DNA of 52,912 nt from Nemertoderma westbladi (lineage: Eukaryota > Xenacoelomorpha > Nemertodermatida > Nemertodermatidae), in assembly GCA_032718475.1 (NCBI GenBank), contig JAUCBJ010000418.1, positions 1-52,912 of the forward strand. The letters run 5' to 3'. The translations under genes and the position numbers were made by a program. The notes beneath the pieces were generated by a model, which saw nothing but the letters and a program-made list of their open reading frames with translations, was not told the origin of the DNA and ran no database searches. Below, one piece after another: positions 23,808 through 32,946 of this stretch; positions within the stretch are counted from its first letter, which is position 1, and each line of letters opens with the position of its first letter.

Positions 23808-25581
23808 TATTATACTCGCGCACATAAGCGCAAACCAGGCTAGCTGGCATTTATTAGTAAAATTGTGACGATTATACAATTATGCCGATTACACTATTAT
23901 AAAATCATAGTAAACGAACAGGATCAACATCACTACTAAATTATTAAATAAAATATAAGTCAATAGTTGGCTAAAAATAAAGCTTAAAAATGGCACCAGT
24001 GATTATACAATCAATGTTGGGTAGGGTTAGTATAGCATAGGGACGACACGTTATAATTAACATTAATCAAATAGATATCGTTATATATAAGTATGTATAC
24101 GGTTCGAATTAACCCCAATTAAGAGTATGCAATAAAGGAACAAACTTAAAATCCGTAAAATTGTAGTATTCTATTATGTTTAGTTTTAAAAGTTACTCCG
24201 TGCAGATCGTAGCAATTCTTTACAAAATTAGCACAGATTATGTCGTCAAGCGAGCTATTGCCAGTTTGAAGTCCTGTCAAAAGTGCACGTTTGTCATATT
24301 CACATGTTAGTATAGACCACATGGAAGGGATTTGGTGAGTTTCCTTTGCTCGTCTGTAGGTGCTCATGAGGCCCCTGTATAACGTGCGGGATATCGCATT
24401 ATCCAAAGCAATGTACCGGAAGCTAGTTTGTAAGGTGAATATAGGGCATCTAAGTATTTGCAATAATGTTGACACGGCGCCACGATAGGCCATGGTGCTG
24501 AGAGGCAAAATATTCAGGAGTTCGTATAATGTGTCGTTGTTTATATATACTCCAACATGCAGAAGTCGGCGTAGAGCCTGTCTATATGCTGAATCGATAC
24601 GAGATATGTCATTCTTGCTCAGGTTACCAATCGTATACTTCAGCTTGTATGTCAAGCTTGGGATTACAAGTGACTTCCAGAGATATGATAATGTTTCGGT
24701 ATCTAACCATTGCGATGTCCACCCTTTCTGTTGAAAAATTCCTCCCATTTTCCATATATGCTGAGTGCACTCTGCGGCAGCGTGTGCGCTAGTTTTGTTG
24801 GAAGAAAGAGTGTAGCCCAGGAACTCGATTGTCTGACTTTCCGGTATTAGCTGCCCATTAATATTGAGGAAACACGGTATGTAAGTGTTGTTGTTAGCTT
24901 CGCTGTACATCCAGTGACATTTAGACGGCTCGAACATTAGTTGTAACTTATCGAGCCCCATGTTCAGTATATTTGACATGAGTTCTATTTCCTGTATTGT
25001 AGTGGCTAAAAGAAAAACATCATCAGCATACATTATGCAGCCGAACCAGATATCGTTGATCATGCACCCCAGTCCGGATTCAGTTAGCGACTGCATGACG
25101 CTGATGGTGTAAAGATTAAATAAGCATGGTGACAGTAATGATCCTTGCATGATCCCTCTAGGCATATTTATGCCAACCACATCTATCAGATTTCCAAACT
25201 TGAGGTACACCATGGCGATGCTGTAGTAATGAACCAGTAGACGGCAAATGAATGGGTTTATAATTCCTGATAACTTCTCGAAGAGAACTGCGTGGTCAAC
25301 TTCGTCAAAAGCGGATTTGATATCAAGTTGGCACATATACAGACCTGATCCTAGTTCACTAAAGTGTTGTATACATTCCAGTATCAAACCGATGGCAGCC
25401 TCGCATCCCACATGTTCTTTATATGCTAACTGATAGTCGTTTCTTGGAAGGATATTCTCAAGGAAGCCCTTGTATATTATACGCTCGAGTACCTTTGCTA
25501 ATAGGCATATGCTGGCAATCGGTCTATAAGAGTTAGTTCTCATGGGATCCTTCCTCTTCCCTATCTGCATCTTCCCTTCCT
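23808..25581 (-). mobile_element. 5'-truncated non-LTR retrotransposon inserted in satellite 3
   Basis: The insertion is flanked by GCATAT on both sides (23802-23807 and 25582-25587), consistent with a short target duplication. On the minus strand it carries the RT half of an ORF, a stop at 24146 and about 335 bp of 3' UTR ending in a short TAATAAT tail. The endonuclease half is missing, as expected for 5' truncation during target-primed reverse transcription. Confidence 0.85.
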
Positions 25582-25585
25582 GCAT
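24146..25585 (-). CDS. Reverse transcriptase domain of a non-LTR retrotransposon (5'-truncated, open)
   Basis: The 479-codon open frame begins at RT motif 1 (NSYRPIASI, residues 18-26). It continues with LDIKSAFDEVDHAV (about 87-100, first catalytic Asp), MPRGIMQGSLLSPCLFN (141-157) and the catalytic YADD (186-189), then thumb and C-terminal regions. The polymerase would copy its own RNA onto nicked chromosomal DNA. The frame is undisturbed by stops, so the copy is probably fairly young. The APE-type endonuclease and any ORF1 are absent. The ATG at 25585 lies in the satellite-derived target duplication, so it is a junction product and not the native start. The C-terminal block LLHVGVYINNDTLYELL resembles LHVGNYLSDNTIYYYL of the plus-strand element at 25787, so the two are distant relatives. 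Confidence 0.9.
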   Translation of the reverse strand: MQEGKMQIGKRKDPMRTNSYRPIASICLLAKVLERIIYKGFLENILPRNDYQLAYKEHVGCEAAIGLILECIQHFSELGSGLYMCQLDIKSAFDEVDHAVLFEKLSGIINPFICRLLVHYYSIAMVYLKFGNLIDVVGINMPRGIMQGSLLSPCLFNLYTISVMQSLTESGLGCMINDIWFGCIMYADDVFLLATTIQEIELMSNILNMGLDKLQLMFEPSKCHWMYSEANNNTYIPCFLNINGQLIPESQTIEFLGYTLSSNKTSAHAAAECTQHIWKMGGIFQQKGWTSQWLDTETLSYLWKSLVIPSLTYKLKYTIGNLSKNDISRIDSAYRQALRRLLHVGVYINNDTLYELLNILPLSTMAYRGAVSTLLQILRCPIFTLQTSFRYIALDNAISRTLYRGLMSTYRRAKETHQIPSMWSILTCEYDKRALLTGLQTGNSSLDDIICANFVKNCYDLHGVTFKTKHNRILQFYGF

Positions 25586-25786
25586 ATCAAGGTAGATGAG
25601 TAGTGGTTGCTGCGCAGATCAAGGTAGATGAGTGGTGGTTGCTATATATATCAAGGTAGATGAGTGGTGGTTGCTGCGCATATCAAGGTAGATGAGTGGT
25701 GGTTGCTGCGCAGATCAAGGTAGATAGTTGTGGTTGCTGCGCAGATCAAGGTAGATGAGTTGTGGTTGCTGCGCAGATCAAGGTAG
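25581..25786. repeat. Satellite 3, block B (about 6.5 units between two LINE insertions)
   Basis: This 206-bp island of the 32-bp repeat separates two non-LTR retrotransposons that point away from each other. Unit types (TATATATATC, GCATATC and the GGTAGATAG 30-mer) match those of blocks A and C. Confidence 0.95.
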
Positions 25787-25815
25787 TATTTTAGATTGTA
25801 TGTTATGTTATGTAG

Positions 25816-28440
25816 TTATGTAGATTTTCACTTGTTCTCACAGAAAATCCAGATATTCTTGTGTTACAAGAACATTGGCTAGGTTCCAGAGAATCACTAT
25901 ACTACTTCAACCACAAACGGCTTCCAAAAGGCTACAAGTGTTCATACTCAGTAGCAGATGGTATGTTAAATACAAAAACAAGAGTGCGTGGGGAAGGGGG
26001 AGTAGCCATAATTACCAAAGAAGAAATTTATCAACATTGCTCAAAAATCCATACAGTCAGTGATCGCATAGTTGGACTATCAATTAAAGGCCTGTTTACC
26101 AAAGATATTGATCTTTTTGGAATATATATGCCTGCCAATTGTGGAGATCCCGAAAATAGGATACACTTCCTCGAAGTCTGTGCTAGCCTGAGTGCATCAT
26201 TACAGGACTCAATAGAAAAAGACTGTGAAATTATTATTGCTGGGGACATAAACTGCAATGTTCTTTCCAATATGCTATATAGTCAAGCTTCCAAAACTGG
26301 AGACTTTAAATATGTATTTAATGATCATATAATAAAGCCCTTTGGACTCGTAACAGTTAATACAACAAGGCCATCGGGTATCCAACCGGTGTCATACAGA
26401 TTTAAAAATATTTTTGGACAAGTCACTCGATCTTCATTAATAGACCATGTAGTGACATCAGTAAATATCTCTGCCTGCACAGAAACTAACAATGTTCTTG
26501 ACCCACAGCCACTTAATAAGTCAGACCACACAGCGGTATGGGTGACGTTCACACTAGATGAATCAGAAAATGTTACCAATACACAAAGCAATAATATTTG
26601 GAAGAAGAAAAGGTCTCCTGTTTATATGTTCAAAAGAGCAACGAAAGACCAGTTGTGTGAGTACAAAAACTGTGTTACAACTAAATTAAGGGATATAAAC
26701 CATAAATATAAAGAATCTGAATATGAGGAAGCTAATGCATCAAATTCAATGTCAAAAACACTAATTGGTGTTCTAAATGATGCTGCAAAGGATAACATAC
26801 CCGTAGTGTACCCACGTAGGCATAAATTTAAACCTGCATATGTTCCTAAACAAGCTGCTGCAAATTGGGGGCAACTAGATAAGCTGAAATCTTTGCACAA
26901 AACAGGTCAGAAAGTGACAATTGCAGATTTAGAATATAGAAGGCTAAAGAGTCGCTTAGAACAAAATGCATACTGGGAGCATATCCGTAACTTAACAGAT
27001 TCTTGCAAATCAAATCGCACTAAGTTTTGGAATCTGCTTAAGGCAGAAGGAAACACAAGCATGTCAGATGTCAATGCGAATAATCTGGTAAACCATTATA
27101 ATAAATGTTTCAATCCAAAGGAAATTGGGGAACAAACTTGGCATCCCAATGAGAAGACAACAGCAGATGCCTTGGGACATATTAAAGCATTTTCCTCAGC
27201 CGATGTAGACACTGCTATCCGCAAACTGAACATGGGTAAAGCAGCAGATAGTCACAACCTAGTTTCTGAACATCTAAGGGCTAGCCTCTCAGAAGAGCTA
27301 TGTTCTTATCTTGCCTCTCTATACAATACCATTCACAGATTAAAGTCATTCCCAGATGTTCTAACAACTAGCCTTCTTCTACCTCAACTAAAAAGTGGAA
27401 ATCGAGACATTTATAAAAATGGGAGCTACAGAGGTATCTCCGTTATATCCGTGCTGGCGAAAATCTGGGAAATAATGGTAGCAGATGACATAAAACGAAT
27501 TGACACAAGTCCACTACAAATGGGATATAAATCTGGTCATGGAACAGATATACCATACATGTTAGCTAACAAATTACTCAAGCACTTTAACAGGGAAGGT
27601 TCGAACGTTTATATAGTATCTCTTGATCTAACAAGTGCATTTGACACAGTAAACTACAAAAAACTGTTTGAAAAGTTGGAAAATACAAATATTGATAAAT
27701 CAATTCTGATAACGTTATATTCCTATTATATAAACTCGTGCGCGCTGATCTCAATTAATGGGAACATTACTAGGGAGTCAATCCACTTGAAATGTGGCGT
27801 CAGACAAGGTGGGGTATTGTCTCCCATCTTATTTAATATATATTTATCCGACTTATTTAACGAGCTTGAAATGTCTGGTATGGGATTACACATTAACAAA
27901 GAAGCTTATCCAGCTATAAGTTATGCTGACGATATACTTCTTATGGCGAACCTAAAGAGTGACATCCATGAGATAATGGCGATCTGCAAAACATATTTTT
28001 CAGCCCACAACCTAGTTCTAAACTCTAAGAAGTCGTGGTATGTAATAAGTAAAACAAAATCATGTTATAACGAATATAATGGAAATCTAGTCTTAAGTGA
28101 TGGCATAGTTATCCCAACAGCTGAATCTTGTAATTTCTTAGGTCTTCCATTACCAGCAACGAACCGAAATATCAGAGACCACTTTGTTAAGAAAATATGG
28201 AGTAATGTATCTACAATGAAAAATCGTGGGTTGACAGTTGACTCCGTACCACTAGATATAACAACAATGATATGGAAAACGATTCTTATCCCATCAGCTT
28301 TGTATGGAGCTGCCGCTATTCCATTGGCAATGTTAGAAGAACTCGATAAATATTGGAGGAAAGCAATGCGCTGTGTTTTACACGTAGGGAATTATTTATC
28401 TGATAATACAATTTATTACTATTTGGTTCTCAAGGACTAG
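25816..28440 (+). CDS. Endonuclease/reverse transcriptase ORF of non-LTR element (N-terminally truncated)
   Basis: The frame is open from 25816. ENPDILVLQEHWL (Glu of the APE endonuclease) is followed by GGVAII, GDINCN, SSLIDHV and SDH, the standard order of apurinic-type endonuclease active-site blocks. Counting from 25861, these lie at residues about 4, 46, 128, 192 and 221. The RT follows with SYRGISVISVLAK (522-534), VSLDLTSAFD (586-595), GVRQGGVLSPILFN (646-659) and YADD (688-691). The protein would nick DNA and prime reverse transcription on it. The residue at 25861 is encoded by GTG, internal to the ORF, and is not a start. The frame stops at 28440 (VLKD), but homologous sequence continues in another frame (GLGNLVLHAYCRTIYAAF), so a frameshift near 28420 has broken the C-terminus. 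Confidence 0.9.
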   Translation, partial: LCRFSLVLTENPDILVLQEHWLGSRESLYYFNHKRLPKGYKCSYSVADGMLNTKTRVRGEGGVAIITKEEIYQHCSKIHTVSDRIVGLSIKGLFTKDIDLFGIYMPANCGDPENRIHFLEVCASLSASLQDSIEKDCEIIIAGDINCNVLSNMLYSQASKTGDFKYVFNDHIIKPFGLVTVNTTRPSGIQPVSYRFKNIFGQVTRSSLIDHVVTSVNISACTETNNVLDPQPLNKSDHTAVWVTFTLDESENVTNTQSNNIWKKKRSPVYMFKRATKDQLCEYKNCVTTKLRDINHKYKESEYEEANASNSMSKTLIGVLNDAAKDNIPVVYPRRHKFKPAYVPKQAAANWGQLDKLKSLHKTGQKVTIADLEYRRLKSRLEQNAYWEHIRNLTDSCKSNRTKFWNLLKAEGNTSMSDVNANNLVNHYNKCFNPKEIGEQTWHPNEKTTADALGHIKAFSSADVDTAIRKLNMGKAADSHNLVSEHLRASLSEELCSYLASLYNTIHRLKSFPDVLTTSLLLPQLKSGNRDIYKNGSYRGISVISVLAKIWEIMVADDIKRIDTSPLQMGYKSGHGTDIPYMLANKLLKHFNREGSNVYIVSLDLTSAFDTVNYKKLFEKLENTNIDKSILITLYSYYINSCALISINGNITRESIHLKCGVRQGGVLSPILFNIYLSDLFNELEMSGMGLHINKEAYPAISYADDILLMANLKSDIHEIMAICKTYFSAHNLVLNSKKSWYVISKTKSCYNEYNGNLVLSDGIVIPTAESCNFLGLPLPATNRNIRDHFVKKIWSNVSTMKNRGLTVDSVPLDITTMIWKTILIPSALYGAAAIPLAMLEELDKYWRKAMRCVLHVGNYLSDNTIYYYLVLKD

Positions 28441-28797
28441 GCAACTTAGTACTCCATGCATACTGCCGTACAATTTATGCAGCTTTCAACTGCAATAACA
28501 GAAAAGTAACTTATTTGTTTAGTCATGTGCTAACTCGGCACATGACTAGCCAAATTAAAGATAATATGTATGATGATTATGCAGTGGGATCTTTTAAATA
28601 TACTACACCTAGTTTACCATATCTCTGTTGCCACCGATATGATATTAAAGCAGTTAAGTCAACAGTATCCAGAATTTACCTACCGTGATCAGTTCAACAA
28701 GATCCTCATAAACTCCATCCTAAATGATGTTGAAACAAGTATATCATTGAAAAGGCAGTGTATCCTTGATTATTACGATAACAACTGGGTTTAACTT
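28425..28797 (+). pseudogene. Frameshifted C-terminal coding sequence of the same LINE ORF
   Basis: From 28425 a second frame reads FGSQGLGNLVLHAYCR and then FSHVLTRHMTSQIKDN, stopping at about 28685. The third frame carries the final segment, including SLKRQCILDYYDNNWV, to the stop at 28794. Two frameshifts therefore separate the intact EN-RT part from the natural C-terminus. Confidence 0.65.
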
Positions 28798-28803
28798 TAA
28801 GGA

Positions 28804-28827
28804 GGGGGGGGGGGGGGGGGGGGGGGG
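28804..28827 (+). repeat. Poly-G homopolymer, 24 bases
   Basis: An uninterrupted run of 24 G follows GGA, just after the LINE stop codon in its 3' UTR. It would be a strong G-quadruplex former on this strand. Its exact length is uncertain because homopolymers are error-prone in sequencing. Confidence 0.9.
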
Positions 28828-29074
28828 TGATGCTTTACGTCTTGGAGAGCTCCAGGTTTTGAAGGATTAATATTAAGGACGACACAATATTTTTAATTTG
28901 TATTGAATATGTTGTAATTGTGTTTCTCTTTCTTTGAGATGGTTCTTGTAATAAATTTTTTCTTTTATATTTGTGTGTATGACCATTTTATATATATTTT
29001 TTATTATCTGAGACCTATATATTGAATATATAATATAGCCACCGGGGCGCAAGCCGGGAATGAAATTGAAATGA

Positions 29075-31465
29075 GTTGAGTTGTGGTTGCTGCGCAGATC
29101 AAGGTAGATGAGTGGTGGTTGCTACGCATATCAAGGTAGATGAGAGGTGGTTGCTGCGCAGATCAAGGTAGATGAGTGGAGGTTGCTGCGCAGATCAAGG
29201 TAGATAGTTGTGGTTGCTGCGCAGATCAAGGTAGTTGAGTTGTGGTTGCTGCGCAGATCAAGGTAGTTGAGTTGTGGTTGCTGCGCAGATCAAGGTAGTT
29301 GAGTGGTGGTTGCTGCGCAGATCAAGGTAGATGAGTGGTGGTTGCTGCGCAGATCAAGGTAGATAGTTGTGGTTGCTGCGCAGATCAAGGTAGATGAGTT
29401 GTGGTTGCTGTGCAGATCAAGGTAGTTGAGTTGTGGTTGCTGCGCAGATCAAGGTAGATGAGTTGTGGTTGCTGCGCAGATCAAGGTAGATGAGAGGTGG
29501 TTGCTGCGCATATCAAGGTAGATGAGTTGTGGTTGCTGCGCAGATCAAGGTAGATAGTTGTGGTTGCTGCGCAGATCAAGGTAGATGAGTTGTGGTTGCT
29601 GCGCAGATCAAGGTAGTTGAGTTGCGGTTGCTGCGCAGATCAAGGTAGTTGAGTGGTGGTTGCTGCGCAGATCAAGGTAGATGAGTAGTGGTTGCTGCGC
29701 AGATCAAGGTAGATGAGTTGTGGTTGCTGCGCTGATCAAGGTAGATGAGTTGTGGTTGCTGCGCAGATCAAGGTATATGAGTGGTGGTTGCTGCGCAGAT
29801 CAAGGTAGATGAGTTGTGGTTGCTGCGCAGATCAAGGTAGATGAGTGGTGGTTGCTGCGCAGATCAAGGTAGATGAGTTGTGGTTGCTGCGCAGATCAAG
29901 GTAGATGAGTTGTGGTTGCTGCGCAGATCAAGGTAGTTGAGTGGTGGTTGCTGCGCAGATCAAGGTAGATGAGTTGTGGGTGCTGCGCAGATCAAGGTAG
30001 ATGAGTTGTGGTTGCTGCGCAGATCAAGGTAGATGAGTTGTGGTTGCTGCGCAGATCAAAGTAGATGAGTGGTGGTTGCTGCGCATATCAAGGTAGATGA
30101 GTAGTGGTTGCTGCGCTGATTAACGTAGGTGAGTGGTGGTTGCTGCGCATATCAAGGTAGATGAGTGGTGGTTGCTGCGCAGATTAACGTAGATGAGTGG
30201 TGGTTGCTGCGCAGATCAAGGTAGATAGTTGTGGTTGCTGCGCAGATCAAGGTAGATGAGTTGTGGTTGCTGCGCAGATCAAGGTAGATAGTTGTGGTTG
30301 CTGCGCAGATCAAGGTAGATGAGTTGTGGTTGCTGCGCAGATCAAGGTAGTTGAGTTGCGGTTGCTGCGCAGATCAAGGTAGTTGAGTGGTGGTTGCTGC
30401 GCAGATCAAGGTAGATGAGTAGTGGTTGCTGCGCAGATCAAGGTAGATGAGTTGTGGTTGCTGCGCTGATCAAGGTAGATGAGTTGTGGTTGCTGCGCAG
30501 ATCAAGGTATATGAGTGGTGGTTGCTGCGCAGATCAAGGTAGATGAGTTGTGGTTGCTGCGCAGATCAAGGTAGATGAGTGGTGGTTGCTGCGCAGATCA
30601 AGGTAGATGAGTTGTGGTTGCTGCGCAGATCAAGGTAGATGAGTTGTGGTTGCTGCGCAGATCAAGGTAGTTGAGTGGTGGTTGCTGCGCAGATCAAGGT
30701 AGATGAGTTGTGGGTGCTGCGCAGATCAAGGTAGATGAGTTGTGGTTGCTGCGCAGATCAAAGTAGATGAGTGGTGGTTGCTGCGCATATCAAGGTAGAT
30801 GAGTAGTGGTTGCTGCGCTGATTAACGTAGGTGAGTGGTGGTTGCTGCGCATATCAAGGTAGATGAGTGGTGGTTGCTGCGCAGATTAACGTAGATGAGT
30901 GGTGGTTGCTGCGCAGATCAAGGTAGATAGTTGTGGTTGCTGCGCAGATCAAGGTAGATGAGTTGTGGTTGCTGCGCAGATCAAGGTAGTTGAGTGGTGG
31001 TTGCTGCGCAGATCAAGGTAGATGAGTTGTGGTTGCTGCGCAGATCAAGGTAGATGAGTTGTGGTTGCTGCACAGATCAAGGTAGATGAGTTGTGGTTGC
31101 TGCGCAGATCAAGGTATATGAGTGGTGGTTGCTGTGCAGATCAAGGTAGATGAGTGGTGGTTGCTGCGCAGATCAAGGTAGATGAGTTGTGGTTGCTGCG
31201 CAGATCAAGGTAGATGAGTTGTGGTTGCTGTGCAGATCAAGGTAGATGAGTGGTGGCTGCTGCTCAGATCAAGGTAGATGAGTGGTGGTTGCTGTGCAGA
31301 TCAAGGTAGATGAGTGGTGGTTGCTGCGCATATCAAGGTAGATGAGTGGTGGTTGCTGCTCAGATCAAGGTAGATGAGTTGTGGTTGCTGCGCAGATCAA
31401 GATAGATGAGTGGTGGCTGCTGCTCAGATCAAGGTAGATGAGTGGTGGTTGCTGCGCAGATCAAG
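29075..31465. repeat. Satellite 3, block C: 32-bp tandem repeat with an internal ~0.73-kb duplication
   Basis: About 75 units of the same repeat. A run of distinctive variants (GAGTTGCGG, GAGTAGTGG, GCGCTGATCAAGG, GGTATATGAG, GTTGTGGGTGC, GATTAACGTAGGTG) occurs twice in the same order, starting near 29550 and near 30285. The marker GTTGCG lies at 29621 and 30355, an offset of 734 bp. The second copy has lost about one unit by its later part. This indicates recent segmental duplication within the array. Confidence 0.95.
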
Positions 31466-32330
31466 CGATTCTGAATTTGGCACTCTTTTCAATGAGAATA
31501 TCACAGACACTTTTGACCTAAACCCAACCACAGTCGAATCACATTCAGTCGTGCCACGGGCATGATATAGATTTAGAAATAAACTGGGAAATGTAATCAG
31601 AAAATCTTTTATAGATCACATTGTAGTATCAAATGACATGTTTGACAGCCTTTTATTCACCAAAGTCTTTAATACTGATGATGATAATGTATCTGACCAT
31701 GTCCCAGTATATTCAACCTTCTACACAAATCTTGCCCAAACGGCAGGGGACTTTAGAGGGACTGAGAGTAAATGGGGGAGACATACAAAACCTGTATTTT
31801 TGTTTGGGAGAGCAACTAAGAATGACATAGAAAATTATCAAGAAGAGGTATGTCGCTCCTTGAAAATATGCTGTGATTGGGCATCTGCAGAAACACAGAT
31901 CACGAGGGACAACATTGAGCTCCGAGCCAATGGATTGATCGACATTTTGTATCAAGCAGCTAGAAAGAAGAACATCCGACATGTATTTCCAAGACACCAT
32001 AAGGGACGCAGGAACCGGCAAAACACAAGACCCTTGGATCATAATTGGCACTTAATGAAAGGGAAGATAACAATGGGCAATAAGGATGATTGGAATCCTT
32101 CAATATCACTGCTAGAGAACAAAAGAATGACGCACCGAGTAGAGACTCATAAATACTGGCAACATATAAGGAATTTGGCTAACGATTGTCGTTCGAGTTA
32201 CAACAGATTCTGGTATAGATTGAAGTCAGAGAACAGTGTTGCTATGACTGATGTCCATAGGGACCAATTTTACTCAGACTATATGGGAAGATTCAGCATA
32301 AAGAGTTACCCATTATCAAGATTATCATGA
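31466..32330 (+). pseudogene. Third LINE fragment: endonuclease C-terminal part and linker, with stop
   Basis: The frame reads YRFRNKLGN, KSFIDHIVVS and VSDHVPVY, the last two active-site blocks of an APE endonuclease. It then reads FLFGRATKNDIENYQ, VFPRHHKG and HKYWQHIRNLANDCRSSYN, which parallel YMFKRATKDQLCEYK, VYPRRHKF and AYWEHIRNLTDSCKSNRT in the element at 25787. It is a diverged relative, not a copy. A TGA at 31563 interrupts the frame before IDH. The frame ends at 32330 before the RT domain. The left junction joins satellite 3 directly at CAGATCAAG|CGATTC. Loss of the 3' half is not normal 5' truncation and implies a later rearrangement. Confidence 0.8.
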
Positions 32331-32941
32331 TAATTAGCTAATAGCATCAAATTTGTTAAAAAAATTTTAATTTTTATTGAACTTAATTTAATTTTTAAAT
32401 GATATTGAAATTAGCTAATGTATAACGGGTGAACCTGCATTAACTTACCTACAGGAGGAGTATGAGTCAGAATTGAAGCAAGAGAAAAAATCGTACGATG
32501 TAGTTAACCATTTCCCAACCATGGACTACATGGTAGTACATGCAGGGACTGTTCCATGGACTACATGGTGGTAGTCCATGGGTTTTATACTGACATTTAG
32601 GCATTCCTATGACGTTGGAACACAAACTGGTGTGTTTTATAGGCAACTGGAGCAGTTAATAAGTAAAAAAAATATAATTTTATATTACTGTAGTAGGCCT
32701 ACCAGACCAGGCTGCCCTAGCAACATAAATTTGAAAATGCTGAATTACGGCACTGCTACAGCAGAACAGCTCAATATAGTGCCTTACTGCATACTGTCTT
32801 AGCTGCGCACTTGATGTAAAGTGTCAAGTTTGTACCGAAACTAGCGGAATCCGCCAAGAAGCTGGCTGCAAGATCGATAATGAGGATGATGATGACGACA
32901 CCGACAATCAGCAGCATCAGACAATGACGGAATGAAGCATG
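32331..32941. other. Unassigned sequence between LINE fragment and BEL element
   Basis: The stretch is AT-rich with inverted copies of ATTAGCTAAT at about 32335 and 32415. TTACCTACAG at 32446-32455 looks like a splice acceptor and is followed by a short frame, EEYESELKQEKKSYDVV, of unknown identity. The duplicated CCATGGACTACATGGT (32519, 32554) includes a perfect hairpin. Around 32880-32930 lies an acidic frame (DNEDDDDDTDNQQHQ) of unknown identity. Confidence 0.35.
32554..32581. repeat. Perfect 11-bp hairpin next to a direct repeat
   Basis: CCATGGACTAC and GTAGTCCATGG pair perfectly around ATGGTG. The left arm plus loop (CCATGGACTACATGGT) also occurs 35 bp upstream at 32519. Confidence 0.75.
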
Positions 32942-32946
32942 CAGGG
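32942..32946. repeat. Target-site duplication (left) of the BEL element
   Basis: CAGGG here and CAGGG at 46792-46796 flank the two LTRs. A 5-bp duplication is normal for BEL/Pao and gypsy-type integration. Confidence 0.85.

Larger units (their letters stand above)
25787..29074 (+). mobile_element. Non-LTR retrotransposon with APE endonuclease and RT, inserted in satellite 3
   Basis: The left junction follows ...CAAGGTAG (25786) and the right junction precedes TTGAGTTGTGG (29075). The two flanks join into a perfect satellite unit with no duplicated bases, so a target duplication is absent or very short. The element holds an EN-RT ORF, frameshifted 3' coding sequence to 28794, a 24-base poly-G run (28804-28827) and a 3' UTR ending GGGAATGAAATTGAAATGAG. 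The first ~30 bp are AT-rich and not coding; the N-terminal start of the endonuclease is missing. Confidence 0.85.

Noticed and set aside
23808-29074. Twin-priming inversion of a single LINE as explanation for two LINEs pointing apart
   Set aside because: The two protein sequences are different families and both contain RT motifs; they are also separated by satellite.
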